DNA of 64,000 bases from Nitrospira sp. (lineage in GTDB: Bacteria; Nitrospirota; Nitrospiria; Nitrospirales; Nitrospiraceae): positions 109,515 through 173,514 of the forward strand of contig SWDG01000025.1 in NCBI GenBank assembly GCA_005116965.1. Reading direction: 5' to 3'. How positions within the stretch are numbered: the first letter of the stretch is position 1; the number at the start of each line of letters is the position of its first letter. Under the pieces are notes generated by a model. It searched no databases. It had not been told where the DNA came from and was given only the letters and a program-made list of their open reading frames with translations. The position numbers and the translations under genes were made by a program. Shown one piece after another: positions 29,851 to 39,412 of the stretch.

Positions 29851-31488
29851 TTACACGCTCTTGAATTTGGTGAGCTTGGCAAACAGGATGGCAGAAAAGG
29901 GAAGTGCCAGGCCGAGCAGGAGCTGCACAATGAAGAGCTCGCCCAGCTGGCTGTAGTCGGCTGGTGTTTGAATGGTGTCGGTGGCTTGGTCTCGGACTTC
30001 CCGCGTGACGACGAAGATCTCGTTGAGATACTTGGTCCCAAGCTGGCTGAAGGACAGCGCCAGATTGGTGAACGACGCCATCACAGCAAAGAAGGTGGCC
30101 TTCAGATTGGCGGGAGCCGAATTCGCGATCTAGGCCAGCATCGGGATCATAGAGATCTGAACCAGCGGCGATTCCAGTGCCGTGTCAACCAAAGCAATGA
30201 AGCGCGCATCGACAACTCCTCCGCTGATCCTCCCGGTCCATTCGTGTAATCCATAGTAGAGCCCCGCAATCGGAAGCGCGAGGATCGTCCCAACGATGGT
30301 TAAGAAACCAACCACGTACATGATGGATCGTTCAGCCATAAATCGCCGAAACACAAACATCCCCACCAAGGCAACAACGCCACCGATCAGGGAGAGGACC
30401 GACAGGAACTGTTGATCGAACTTCAAGTGATCGATCATCCACCAGGTCGCGCCTGGGCCAGCCCCTGGAATCGCACGTAACGAAAAGACCACGGCTGCGG
30501 TGCCGACCAACGTGAGTCGTTTGTCGGGTTCCAGTTCCCGCATCAGCCTCGACATCAAAAACAGGACGATGGTCATCGAGCCGGTAAACACGATCTCTTC
30601 GCGGTACGGAAATCCTCCCAGCCCCACAGTGAGAGTGAAGAGAACAAAGGCCATGCTGCCGATGAGGATCCACCAATTCGGCTTCGTCGGTTCGCTTTGG
30701 GAGTCCCGCACGGTCACCATCTGTCGCGCCTGTTCCGAGGAGAATCCCTCCTGAACAAGTCGGTGCTTCTGTCGATGCTGTAGCCACCACGCCAACCCGA
30801 CTCCCAACACCGACACAGCAGGAATCGCCATGGCCATCACATAGATCTGTTTGTAGAGCCGAACGAGGTCGGCCTGCGGCAATCCCTCGGTTCCGCTGAA
30901 GACATAGACATTCACCAGCGCGACCACGATACCGCCTCCAACAATCGCAACACGCCCGAGCGTCTGCATGGTTGTATGCATGAGCTTGCGAGTCTGGTCA
31001 TCGAAAGACCGGCCCTGATCATCGACTCGCGGAACGGCTTCAACCGTCATCGCATCAGCAACGGCGTCTTGAATCACATATCCAACAGGAGCCAGCAGCG
31101 CGCTGAGGACATACCAGACTTCCGCCGGCCAGATGGCGGTCATCGCCTCGCGATCGCCAATCAACAGGGCCATGATGCCCAGGCTGATCATCAGCAGCCC
31201 GGCCCCCACCCCAACGAGCCAGCTCTTCCATCGCCAAAGAAGATCGACGGTATGCCCGATCGGCATCTTCAGAGCCCAGGGAATCCCGGCCCAAAATCCA
31301 AGCGCGGCAAGAAATGACGCGGAAAGGCCGAGATAGTCCTTGACGAAGAAGGTCCCGACGATTCCGGTAAGGCCAGAAATCCCGTACGCCACATAGACCA
31401 TGAGCGGCGGCAGATAGGACAACCGCATCTCGCGGCCAAGCGAAAGAATGTTCCGATCGATCCATTGTGCGACGGACGTGAGCATCAC
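29851..31488 (-). pseudogene. BT1/MFS-type transporter interrupted by an in-frame amber stop
   Basis: The frame starts GTG 31488 (or ATG 31485) and gives 452 residues with about ten helices, then a TAG at 30130-30132. The same frame continues for 92 residues: IANSAPANLKATFFAVMASF ... LGTKYLNEIFVVTREV ... FIVQLLLGLALPFSAILFA, clearly the last helices of the same transporter. The region after the stop matches the conserved 'EATLFALLMSxxN' element of folate-biopterin (BT1) carriers. A single change (for example CAG to TAG) would restore a 545-residue protein. TAG is a normal stop elsewhere here (29193, 29847), so recoding is unlikely. It overlaps the upstream MBL gene by one base. Confidence 0.7.
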
Positions 31489-32369
31489 TACGGCGCAACC
31501 CTCCCCTTCGTACGACGTTCAACCAGCGCCTGCAGGTGCGCGTGCATCTCGGTCGAAGAGAGCCGTACTCGATCACCATGTCCAGCCAGCACCCATTCAA
31601 ATCGATAGTCGAGGAGTTTACGGAGAGAGTCCAGCATGGTCCATTTTCTCCAGATCAAGCGCGTAGGGGCTTCCAGCGACTGTGCGTGTGAATCCCACCA
31701 AAGATGATCGCCGGTGAAGAGGAATCGCTCCCGATAGAGCAACGCCATACTCCCGGCTGTATGGCCTGGTACAGGAATGATGTGAAACTCAGACCCCACA
31801 CAGACCGGCTCTTCCCCAGTAATGACCTGTTCTGCAGTGGGTGCGGCATCCACATCGGCCCGATGGATGATCCGCTTGGCCCCGAAATGTGCGGCATACC
31901 TATCCGCATCGGCCACATCGTCTTTGTGAGTCAGAAAGATGTGGGTGATGCCTCCTCGCTGCTCAAAGACATCAACCAGATGTTTGAGATACCGCGGGGA
32001 ATCGATCAACCAATTACCGTCAGGATGATCAATGAAAAAACTGTTGGCACCGAACGACTTCTCCGAATTAAAGCCGCAATAACTCACCCCGTCTTCAAGC
32101 GAAAGCGGGAAGCTTGCCATCGCCTGGTGCAGCCGCGACTTGTCACTATGCTCTGTGCCGATTGACCCCACCGGACACGCAAGCAATGCCTGATAAGCCT
32201 GATGCGTCTGCACATCATCCTGCGGCTGGTTGTGGACTGCGGAATAGTCCCCGATCTCCTCGAAACTCCGCGGTGCCAACTGACGACAGGTGTCACAATT
32301 GATACACGTGGCATCCACGTAGAAGTTACCCTGAGCGTTGGAATCGAGTCGTTTGTTTTGGTCTGCCAT
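31488..32369 (-). CDS. Ferredoxin-metallo-beta-lactamase fusion protein
   Basis: 293 residues from ATG 32369 (MADQNKRLDSN), four bases after the glycosylase stop. The N-terminal about 75 residues are a single-cluster ferredoxin (CINCDTC with a distal CPVGSI). The rest is an MBL fold: FLTHKDDVADA for the usual HxHxDH, PVPGHTAGS, FTGDHLWWD and LAGHGDR. The second metal ligand of the first motif (HK for HxH) is altered. Fused ferredoxin-MBL proteins are known from cyanobacteria and algae without a settled role. Redox-regulated hydrolase is a reasonable guess. Confidence 0.8.
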   Translation of the reverse strand: MADQNKRLDSNAQGNFYVDATCINCDTCRQLAPRSFEEIGDYSAVHNQPQDDVQTHQAYQALLACPVGSIGTEHSDKSRLHQAMASFPLSLEDGVSYCGFNSEKSFGANSFFIDHPDGNWLIDSPRYLKHLVDVFEQRGGITHIFLTHKDDVADADRYAAHFGAKRIIHRADVDAAPTAEQVITGEEPVCVGSEFHIIPVPGHTAGSMALLYRERFLFTGDHLWWDSHAQSLEAPTRLIWRKWTMLDSLRKLLDYRFEWVLAGHGDRVRLSSTEMHAHLQALVERRTKGRVAP

Positions 32370-32373
32370 CAGA

Positions 32374-33006
32374 TTACTTTTGTCTCTGCTTTTCCCGATC
32401 AGCGGCTCGCCAGAGATACCAGGATGCAATGGTCCGATACGGTTTCCATCGCTCTCCGTATCGTAACATAGTGCGTGCAGTCGGCAGGAGACGACGACCA
32501 TAGGCGATCCGGAATCCATTCCGCACACCAAAATCGTCGACCGGCAGGACATCCGGACGCCCCAGCTGAAAGATCAACATCATCTCGACCGTCCATCGCC
32601 CAATTCCTCGCACTTTGATCAGCTGCTCGATAATGGCCTCATCTTCCCATCCCTTCATCATGCGGTTTGTCGGTACCGTCCCATCAAGTGTTTTTGTGGC
32701 CAGATCACGAAGCGCCAGGACTTTGGGCTGAGAAAATCCAGCGTTTCTGATGGAACTCACCTTCATCGCCAAGAGATCCTCCGGGCGAGGGAACCGCCGT
32801 CCAGGAAAGAGCGCGATAAACCGTTTGAGGATACTCTCGGCCGCTTTGCCATGAAGCTGTTGATAGGCAATCGCTCGGGCAAGTGATTCGAATGGCGAGC
32901 GGCGGACGTTCGGCCTCAGGGAGCAAGGACCAATCTCCCCGATCAACCGACACATCACTGAATCAACCTTGGAGAGATGGCTGGTCGGTGAACTCACAGT
33001 ACGCAT
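32374..33006 (-). CDS. DNA-3-methyladenine glycosylase II-like (AlkA/HhH-GPD)
   Basis: 210 residues. The HhH-GPD element is complete: IKVRGIGRWTVEMMLIFQLG, then the catalytic Asp in VLPVDDFGVRNGF. The N-terminal half carries AIAYQQLHGKAAESILKRF and the lysine-rich DNA-contact region. It is shorter than E. coli AlkA because the N-terminal TBP-like domain is absent, as is usual for bacterial short AlkA. It removes alkylated purines. The stop lies four bases before the MBL gene, so expression is coupled. Confidence 0.88.
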   Translation of the reverse strand: MRTVSSPTSHLSKVDSVMCRLIGEIGPCSLRPNVRRSPFESLARAIAYQQLHGKAAESILKRFIALFPGRRFPRPEDLLAMKVSSIRNAGFSQPKVLALRDLATKTLDGTVPTNRMMKGWEDEAIIEQLIKVRGIGRWTVEMMLIFQLGRPDVLPVDDFGVRNGFRIAYGRRLLPTARTMLRYGERWKPYRTIASWYLWRAADREKQRQK

Positions 33007-33030
33007 GGAAGCCGACTATCAGGCAGTCAA

Positions 33031-33420
33031 TCACCGTGTGGGCGCAATCGCGTCGGCCTCGATTTCAACCAGCATATCTGGATCGATCAGCCGTTTCACT
33101 TCAACCATTGTCGTAGCTGGCCTGATCGTGCCAAACATCTCCCCATGTGCACGACCAACATCCTGCCATTGATCGATATTGGCCATATAAATCCTGGTCC
33201 GCACCACGTCAGCCAACCCGACACCAACTTGTTGTAGCGCAGCTTCAATGGTCTTCAAGGTCTGAACCGTCTGGGCATAGGGATCGCCTTTCCCAACTAA
33301 TCCAGAGGGAGTCATAGCCGTTGTTCCAGAGACGTGGATGTGGTCACCCACGCGTACCGCACGCGAATAACCGATCTTACCCTCCCAAGGCCCTCCAGCG
33401 GAAACGTTCTGGCGCGTCAT
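33031..33420 (-). CDS. RidA family (YjgF/UK114) protein
   Basis: 129 residues spanning the whole RidA fold: IGYSRAVRVGDHIHVSGTTA, GDPYAQTVQTLKTIEAALQQ, VVRTRIYMANIDQW. The Arg of the active site (VRTRIY) is in place. Most members deaminate reactive enamine/imine intermediates. GGGAGC ribosome site before ATG 33420. Same direction as the SDR upstream, gap about 33 bases. Confidence 0.9.
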   Translation of the reverse strand: MTRQNVSAGGPWEGKIGYSRAVRVGDHIHVSGTTAMTPSGLVGKGDPYAQTVQTLKTIEAALQQVGVGLADVVRTRIYMANIDQWQDVGRAHGEMFGTIRPATTMVEVKRLIDPDMLVEIEADAIAPTR

Positions 33421-33453
33421 AGTTGCTCCCTAGTCATCTGCGTTTGATACCTG

Positions 33454-34185
33454 CTACATCACAATGCCCCCGCCGACTTGGATCGTCTGACCTGTGAGCC
33501 ACCGAGCTTCTTCACTCACGATAAAGGCCACGACGTCAGCAATATCTTTTGGGACACCGAGTCGTTTCATCGGCGTCAGCTGAATCCCGATCTGCCGATA
33601 CTCCTCCGTCATCATGCCCGTTTCGGTAAAACCGGGCGAGACAGTATTCACCGTGACCCCCTTCGAAGCCAATTCTTGCGCCAGCCCCTTGGTGTACTGC
33701 TCAAGCGCCGCCTTGCTCCCAAGATGGGCCGTGGCGCCGGGAAAGTGGAGATGGGTCCCACCGGTCGAGATATTCACAATCCGTCCCCCATCTTTGAGCA
33801 CCTTTGCTGCTTCCTGCATGGCAAAGTACGGCCCTTTGGCATTCAGGGCTATGACACTATCGAACTCCTCTTCCGTCGTTTCATCTAGTGGCTTCGGCAT
33901 AAACTTGCCCGCATTATTCACAAGAATATCCAGCCTATTGAATTGCTTCACCGTGTCAATCACAAGACGGCGGGCCTCCGCCACCTGGCTCATATTGGCC
34001 TGGACAGCGAGTGCCTTGCCCCCCTTGCCCTGAATCCCCACGACCACCTGTTGAGCCTTTTCTGAACTCTTCGAATAGTTAACCACGACGATCGCACCAT
34101 CCTCCGCCAGTCGTTCTGCAATTGCTCGACCGATTCCGTTCGAAGCCCCGGTCACAATCGCCACTTTCCCGCTCAACTCTTTCAT
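33454..34185 (-). CDS. Short-chain dehydrogenase/reductase with His in place of the catalytic Tyr
   Basis: 243 residues, classical SDR. Cofactor motif TGASNGIG (about 12-19), NNAG (about 89-92), the Ser of NISTGG, and the Lys of GSKAAL are present. Where the YxxxK Tyr belongs the sequence is AHLGSKAAL, so the catalytic Tyr is His (codon CAT, one base from TAT). The closest design is 3-oxoacyl-ACP/glucose dehydrogenase-type. Unless this is a sequencing error, ordinary hydride transfer would be impaired. ATG with GAGGAG upstream. In a run with RidA and a nitroreductase. Confidence 0.85.
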   Translation of the reverse strand: MKELSGKVAIVTGASNGIGRAIAERLAEDGAIVVVNYSKSSEKAQQVVVGIQGKGGKALAVQANMSQVAEARRLVIDTVKQFNRLDILVNNAGKFMPKPLDETTEEEFDSVIALNAKGPYFAMQEAAKVLKDGGRIVNISTGGTHLHFPGATAHLGSKAALEQYTKGLAQELASKGVTVNTVSPGFTETGMMTEEYRQIGIQLTPMKRLGVPKDIADVVAFIVSEEARWLTGQTIQVGGGIVM

Positions 34186-34218
34186 TGGCTGAACTCCTCT
34201 TCTTAGACCAGAATCGGG

Positions 34219-34812
34219 CTATGGAATTCGGGTTCCCCACTGTCCCCAATATGTCCATTCTCCGATCGGCCGGCGACTCCGTGGTTGTAATTCCCGTTCC
34301 CGCAGCCGTTCGGGCAGACTATCCGGATCGCCTGGATAGCCAATCGCAATCATCGCAACCGGCTCGCAGCCGGACGGAATACCAAGATCAGCCCGCGCCT
34401 TCTCCATATCAAACCCCGCCATCTGACGAGCCATCAACCCATAGGCCGCCGCCTGCAAGATAAGGTTCTCCGTCGCCAATCCTGTATCGTGAAAGGCATG
34501 CCGGTTCGGCTTGCCAGTCATCTCGAAGGACATACTGGCCACGGAAAGCACTAACACCGGGGCTCGCGCAGCCCATGTGCGGTTGCCTTCCACCAAACAC
34601 GCGATCAGTCGATTCCACTCCGTTTCATGATCTTTGGTCGCCACGATAAACCGCCACGGCTGCTCGTTGTTAGATGATGGCGCCCAGCGGGCCGCCTCGA
34701 ACAGCGTCCGCAGTGTATCGGCCTCCACGAACCGTTCATCAAATGCGCGAGGGCTCCAACGGCTGGCGAGCAACTCATGAATGGGGAATTGGGTATGTCC
34801 CTGCTGATCCAC
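34219..34812 (-). CDS. Nitroreductase family protein (FMN-dependent)
   Basis: 197 residues. FMN-binding marks are SRWSPRAFDERFV near the start (Arg contacts), WAPSSNNEQPWRFIVA (about 43-58) and GLATENLILQAAAYGLMARQ, with VAMIAIGYPGDP near the end. These enzymes reduce nitro compounds, quinones and flavins with NAD(P)H. GTG start at 34812 with AAAGGA ahead; it begins 6 bases past the end of the OprM-type gene, so it may be read from the RND operon. Confidence 0.87.
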   Translation of the reverse strand: MDQQGHTQFPIHELLASRWSPRAFDERFVEADTLRTLFEAARWAPSSNNEQPWRFIVATKDHETEWNRLIACLVEGNRTWAARAPVLVLSVASMSFEMTGKPNRHAFHDTGLATENLILQAAAYGLMARQMAGFDMEKARADLGIPSGCEPVAMIAIGYPGDPDSLPERLRERELQPRSRRPIGEWTYWGQWGTRIP

Positions 34813-34817
34813 AGGCT

Positions 34818-36227
34818 CTATCCTTTCTTCTCCTCCGCTGATGGCGTCTCAGGGGTCCACCCGCCGCCAAGCGCTTTGTACAACTGCACGGTCGAGGCCA
34901 ACAGCAACCGGCGTGTGCTGGTCAGTGCCAACTCCGCCTCGAACAGACTTCTTCGGGCCACCAAGACATCGAGATAGTTCGCCAATCCCCCCTTGTATCG
35001 TAATTCCGCCAGCTTGAGTGCCGACTGTAACGCAGCAACCTGTTGTTGCTGCGCCTCACCTTGCACACGAGTCGTACGCACGGCGACCAGTGCGTCTTCC
35101 ACCTCACGAAAGGCGGTCAAGATGGTTTGCTGGTACTGCGCCAGCGCTTGCTTGTGTTGTGCCTCGACGGCTTCTTGTTGAAAGCCCAACACTTGTGCGT
35201 TGAGCAACGGCGTCGCGATCGCAGCGCTGAACACGCCGAATGAAGAGGGATCGGTAAACAGCAAGGAGAGCGTGGGATGCGCCACACCCAGTAAACCAGT
35301 CAATGTGATTTTTGGGAAACGATCGGCTTTCGCGGCACCGATACGAGCCGTGGCGGCAGCCAACTGTTGCTCAGCCACCAAGATATCAGGCCGCCTCTGC
35401 AGTAACTCGGACGGCAAACCGGCAGGAACAGTGGGAGGCACAATCTGTTCCTCCAATGAACGGCCGCGCGCGATGCTAAAGGGCTTCCGTCCCAACAAGA
35501 CGCTCAAGTGATTCTCAGCTTGGATCATCTGCCGTTCAAGCTCGGCCGTGCGAGCCGCAGCATTGGCCCGCTCCGCCTCAAACTGATCCGCATCGAGTTT
35601 TGAGGTCATGCCTTGACGCAATCGAGCCTGCGCGATACGGACAGATTCTTCCCACGACTGCAAGGTCCGCTTCGCAACATCAAGCTGGAGATCAAACTGG
35701 AGTAGATTGAAATAGGCTTCCGCAACGGCACTGACCAATTGAACGGTCACGGCACGGCGGTTCTCTTCTTTCGATAATAGATCGGCACGCGCAGCCTCGT
35801 TGGTCCGTCTGATCCGTCCCCAGAGATCGACCTCCCACGCCAGGTTGCCCAACAGATAATAGTTGAAGGGGCTGGCAAACCCAGGGAAAAGGAAGTTTGC
35901 CTTTCGGCCGACCGGGAGGCTGGAGGACAACGAGATACCAGGAAGGTAGTCTGATCGCGCGACGAGCGCTCTGGCTCTAAATTCTTCGACAGTTGCAACT
36001 GCTCGCTGAAGATCATGATTTTCCGCAAGCGCCATCCGAATGAGCTGTTGAAGCTGTTCATCGCGAAGGAGGTCCCACCAAGGCAAGTTCGCCAAGGACG
36101 GCAGTTCAGAAGAACCGTCGGCCATTCGGAAGCGATCCTCTCCATTAGCTGGGGGCCGTTTGTAATCCGGCCCCATCGAACAGGACAGCAGGAACATCGA
36201 GAACAAGATAGAAAAGACAGCACGCAC
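34818..36227 (-). CDS. RND efflux outer-membrane lipoprotein (NodT/OprM family)
   Basis: 469 residues. Signal with lipobox FLLSCSMGPDYKRP (typical NodT 'CxxxPxYxRP'), then two OEP repeats: WWDLLRDEQLQQLIRMALAENHDL and LPSELLQRRPDILVAEQQL. Third component of the tripartite pump encoded with the RND gene (7 bases between) and adaptor. Forms the exit duct through the outer membrane. GTG start at 36227, with CAGGAG inside the end of the RND gene. Confidence 0.92.
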   Translation of the reverse strand: MRAVFSILFSMFLLSCSMGPDYKRPPANGEDRFRMADGSSELPSLANLPWWDLLRDEQLQQLIRMALAENHDLQRAVATVEEFRARALVARSDYLPGISLSSSLPVGRKANFLFPGFASPFNYYLLGNLAWEVDLWGRIRRTNEAARADLLSKEENRRAVTVQLVSAVAEAYFNLLQFDLQLDVAKRTLQSWEESVRIAQARLRQGMTSKLDADQFEAERANAAARTAELERQMIQAENHLSVLLGRKPFSIARGRSLEEQIVPPTVPAGLPSELLQRRPDILVAEQQLAAATARIGAAKADRFPKITLTGLLGVAHPTLSLLFTDPSSFGVFSAAIATPLLNAQVLGFQQEAVEAQHKQALAQYQQTILTAFREVEDALVAVRTTRVQGEAQQQQVAALQSALKLAELRYKGGLANYLDVLVARRSLFEAELALTSTRRLLLASTVQLYKALGGGWTPETPSAEEKKG

Positions 36228-36234
36228 GTGATGA

Positions 36235-39200
36235 TTACTCCTGCGACAACTGCGGTGGCGTCATCTCGTCTGATGCCGCAACCGGTTGCGTCCTACGACG
36301 GGTGAACTTTCGAAGCACGACATAAAACAACGGAACGAAAAATATTGCAAGAAACGTTGCCGCCAACATCCCGCCCATGACTCCAGTCCCGATCGACTGA
36401 CGGCTTGCCGCACCAGCGCCCCTGGCCACCACCAATGGCACCATGCCAAAAATAAAGGCCATCGACGTCATAATAATCGGTCGAAACCGCAGTCGCGCGG
36501 CTTCGATCGCGGCTTCGATCAAGGGACGCCCTGCTTCGTATCGGGTATTGGCGAACTCGACGATCAGAATGGCATTCTTGGCCGTCAAGCCGATCAACGT
36601 CACCAATCCGATCTGGAAATAGATATCATTTTCGAAGCCGCGTAGCCACACGGCGGTGAGCGCGCCGAAAATTCCAAAGGGAACGGCCAGAATCACGGCG
36701 AAGGGAACGACCCAACTCTCGAACTGTGCCGCCAACACGAGGAACACCATCAACAGACCAACGATGAAGACCAGGTTGGACTGGCCGCCCATCCGCCGTT
36801 CCTGAAACGAAAGGCCGCTCCAATCAATCCCATACCCTTGTGGAACCAACACGTCTTTCGCCACACGCTCCAGCGCTTCGAGCGCTTGTCCAGAGCTGAA
36901 ACCCGGCGCAGCCGCGCCCATCAGCAATGCCGTATTATACCCATTGAAGTGCTTCACAGGATCCGGCCCGCTCTGATACTCCGCCGTCACCACCGTATCG
37001 AGCGGAATCATATTGGTCCCCTGCGCATTCTGAGCCCGCAAATAGATTTTTGACAAGTCTTGTGGGGTCGACCGAAACTCGGGTTCCGCCTCGGTCTGCA
37101 CGTGATAGACGCGACCAAACTTCACAAAGTCGTTAATATAGAAATTCCCGAAATACGCTTGCAATGTATCAAAGATTTCCGAGATGGGCACACCTAAGGC
37201 TTTCGCCCGTTCCCGATTCACATGGGCATAGACCCGCGGCGAGGACACACGGAAATTCGTCCCCACCCGCCCAATCGCTGGCTCCTGTTGCACCCGTTCC
37301 ACAAACTGCTGTGCAACCTCAGCAAACCGCTTAAAATCTTCGCCGGTGGGATCTTGCAACTGCACGGAGAATCCCCCAGCCGCACCGACCCCCTCAATCG
37401 CCGGCGCATTGAATGCCAACAAGAGCGCTTCAGGAATCTTCTCAAACTCAGCGTACGCCGCACCGACCATCGCCTTCACATGGTTCTGCGGCTCCGGCCG
37501 CTCATCCCACGGTATCAGCGGCACAAACATCGTGGCAGAGTTCGGCCCTCTCGTACCAAAGACGAAGTTTTGGCCGGACAGCGCGTCCGTCGAATTGACC
37601 GCCGGATTCGCTTGAAACACCCGCTCGATTTTCTCAAGCACCGCATCCGTCCGCTGCTTCGAAGCCCCATCCGGCAGCTGTGCGACCACGATGAAGTACC
37701 CTTGATCCTCTTCAGGCACAAAACTCTTCGGTAACGACTGGAACAGCCAGAATGAGAAGGCAAGCAGCACACCAAAGACCGCCATCACCCGTATAGGTCT
37801 GGCCAAGATCGCACCAACCGTATTGGTATAGCCACGCTGCGTATGTCGAAACAGCCGGTCAAACAGCACCCAGAATACGGCCCGCTCTCCGTGCTGCGAT
37901 TTCAAAACGACCGCACAGAGCGCTGGGCTGAGGGTCAGCGCCACGAATCCTGACACCGTCACGGAGATGGCAATCGTGGCGGCAAACTGCTTATAGAGCG
38001 CCCCGGTGATCCCGCCGACAAAACCGACAGGCGCGAAGACCGCGACCAGGACCAACACGATCGCAATGATGGGCGCCGTCACTTCACTCATCGCCCGTTT
38101 GGCTGCCTCTTTGGCCGACACACGATCTTCGCGCATATGGCGCTCGACATTTTCCACCACCACGATCGCGTCGTCGACCACGATCCCGATCGCGAGCACC
38201 ATTCCAAACAACGTAATGGTGTTGATCGAGAACCCCAGGGCGTAGAGCCCCATAAATGTGCCAATGAGCGAAACCGGCACGGCCACCATAGGAATGACGG
38301 TCGCACGCCAACTCTCAAGGAACAGATAGACGACGAGTACCACCAAAATCATCGCTTCTGCCAACGTCTTCACCACTTCCCTGATCGAGACTTCGATGAA
38401 GTGGGTGGTGTCGTAGGGAACGTCATACGACACGCCTGGTGGGAAATTCTTAGACAGTTCGTCCATCTTGGCTCGTGCGCCACGGACCATTTCAAGGGCG
38501 TTCGCACCGGGAGACAAAAACGTGAGGATGAATGTGGTGGGCTTACTGTTCCAGCGAGCCTCAAGACCATAGGACTGTGCACCCACTTCGACCCGAGCCA
38601 CATCCTTCAAGCGGACCAAGGAACCATCCGGAAGGGCACGCACGATCAACTCCTCAAACTCCTTGACCTCCGTCAGCCGCCCCTTCGCGATAATCGGGAT
38701 CGTGAGTTCCGTGCCCTTCAGTGCTGGTTCCCGCCCGATCGTCCCGGCCGGATAATCACGATTCTGCTCTCGAATAATCGCCGTGATATCGCTCGGTACC
38801 AGTCCCAGCTTTGCCATATGCAACGGATTGAGAATGATCCGCATGCTGTAACTCGATTGTCCGAACACCCAGGCATCTCCGACACCCTTCACGCGTTTGA
38901 GATCATCGACCACCCGTCGTGCTGCGTAATTCGAGAGGAACACGGAGTCGTGTTGAGGATCAGTCGACTTCAGCACAAACACCGCCAGTAGGTTGCGGGT
39001 TGCCTTTTTGACAGACACGCCTTGCCGAATGACTTCCGCCGGCAACTGGGGTTCCGCGAGCTTTTCACGATTTTGGGTTTGGACCTGGGCGATATCCGGA
39101 TTGGTCCCAACCTCAAACGTCAGCGTGATGGACACATGGCCATCGTTGCTGCTGGTGGATTCAAAGTATAAGAGGTTATCAATGCCGGGGAGCATCACTT

Positions 39201-39399
39201 CGATCGGCCTCGCCACGGCTTCGGCTGCGACTTCCGCACTCGCGCCAGGATAATCCGCTTCAATCTGCACGACCGGTGGGTTCATCTCCGGAAACTGCGC
39301 CACCGGAAGGAACTGCAACGCAAGCAGCCCCATCACCACAATGATGATCGACACCACTGACGCAAGAATCGGACGGTCTATGAAGACGTGCAATTTCAT
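36235..39399 (-). CDS. RND multidrug efflux transporter (HAE1/AcrB type)
   Basis: About 1,054 residues, full length for AcrB-type pumps. Starts FIDRPILASVVSIIIVVMGLLAL, with PGASAEVAAEAVARPIEV in the porter domain, GIVVDDAIVVVENVERH in helix 4 (proton-relay Asp pair) and the second-half equivalents GLTAKNAILIVEFAN. A proton-driven pump of the inner membrane taking hydrophobic and amphiphilic compounds. ATG at 39399 is preferred over the TTG one codon earlier. Middle gene of the adaptor-RND-OMP operon; no local regulator gene accompanies it. Confidence 0.95.
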   Translation of the reverse strand: MKLHVFIDRPILASVVSIIIVVMGLLALQFLPVAQFPEMNPPVVQIEADYPGASAEVAAEAVARPIEVMLPGIDNLLYFESTSSNDGHVSITLTFEVGTNPDIAQVQTQNREKLAEPQLPAEVIRQGVSVKKATRNLLAVFVLKSTDPQHDSVFLSNYAARRVVDDLKRVKGVGDAWVFGQSSYSMRIILNPLHMAKLGLVPSDITAIIREQNRDYPAGTIGREPALKGTELTIPIIAKGRLTEVKEFEELIVRALPDGSLVRLKDVARVEVGAQSYGLEARWNSKPTTFILTFLSPGANALEMVRGARAKMDELSKNFPPGVSYDVPYDTTHFIEVSIREVVKTLAEAMILVVLVVYLFLESWRATVIPMVAVPVSLIGTFMGLYALGFSINTITLFGMVLAIGIVVDDAIVVVENVERHMREDRVSAKEAAKRAMSEVTAPIIAIVLVLVAVFAPVGFVGGITGALYKQFAATIAISVTVSGFVALTLSPALCAVVLKSQHGERAVFWVLFDRLFRHTQRGYTNTVGAILARPIRVMAVFGVLLAFSFWLFQSLPKSFVPEEDQGYFIVVAQLPDGASKQRTDAVLEKIERVFQANPAVNSTDALSGQNFVFGTRGPNSATMFVPLIPWDERPEPQNHVKAMVGAAYAEFEKIPEALLLAFNAPAIEGVGAAGGFSVQLQDPTGEDFKRFAEVAQQFVERVQQEPAIGRVGTNFRVSSPRVYAHVNRERAKALGVPISEIFDTLQAYFGNFYINDFVKFGRVYHVQTEAEPEFRSTPQDLSKIYLRAQNAQGTNMIPLDTVVTAEYQSGPDPVKHFNGYNTALLMGAAAPGFSSGQALEALERVAKDVLVPQGYGIDWSGLSFQERRMGGQSNLVFIVGLLMVFLVLAAQFESWVVPFAVILAVPFGIFGALTAVWLRGFENDIYFQIGLVTLIGLTAKNAILIVEFANTRYEAGRPLIEAAIEAARLRFRPIIMTSMAFIFGMVPLVVARGAGAASRQSIGTGVMGGMLAATFLAIFFVPLFYVVLRKFTRRRTQPVAASDEMTPPQLSQE

Positions 39400-39412
39400 C
39401 AACGATGTGTCT

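Noticed and set aside
23417..30132. Amber codon recoding (pyrrolysine or suppressor)
   Set aside because: TAG ends several intact genes here (for example at 29193 and 29847); no suppressor tRNA seen in the window.
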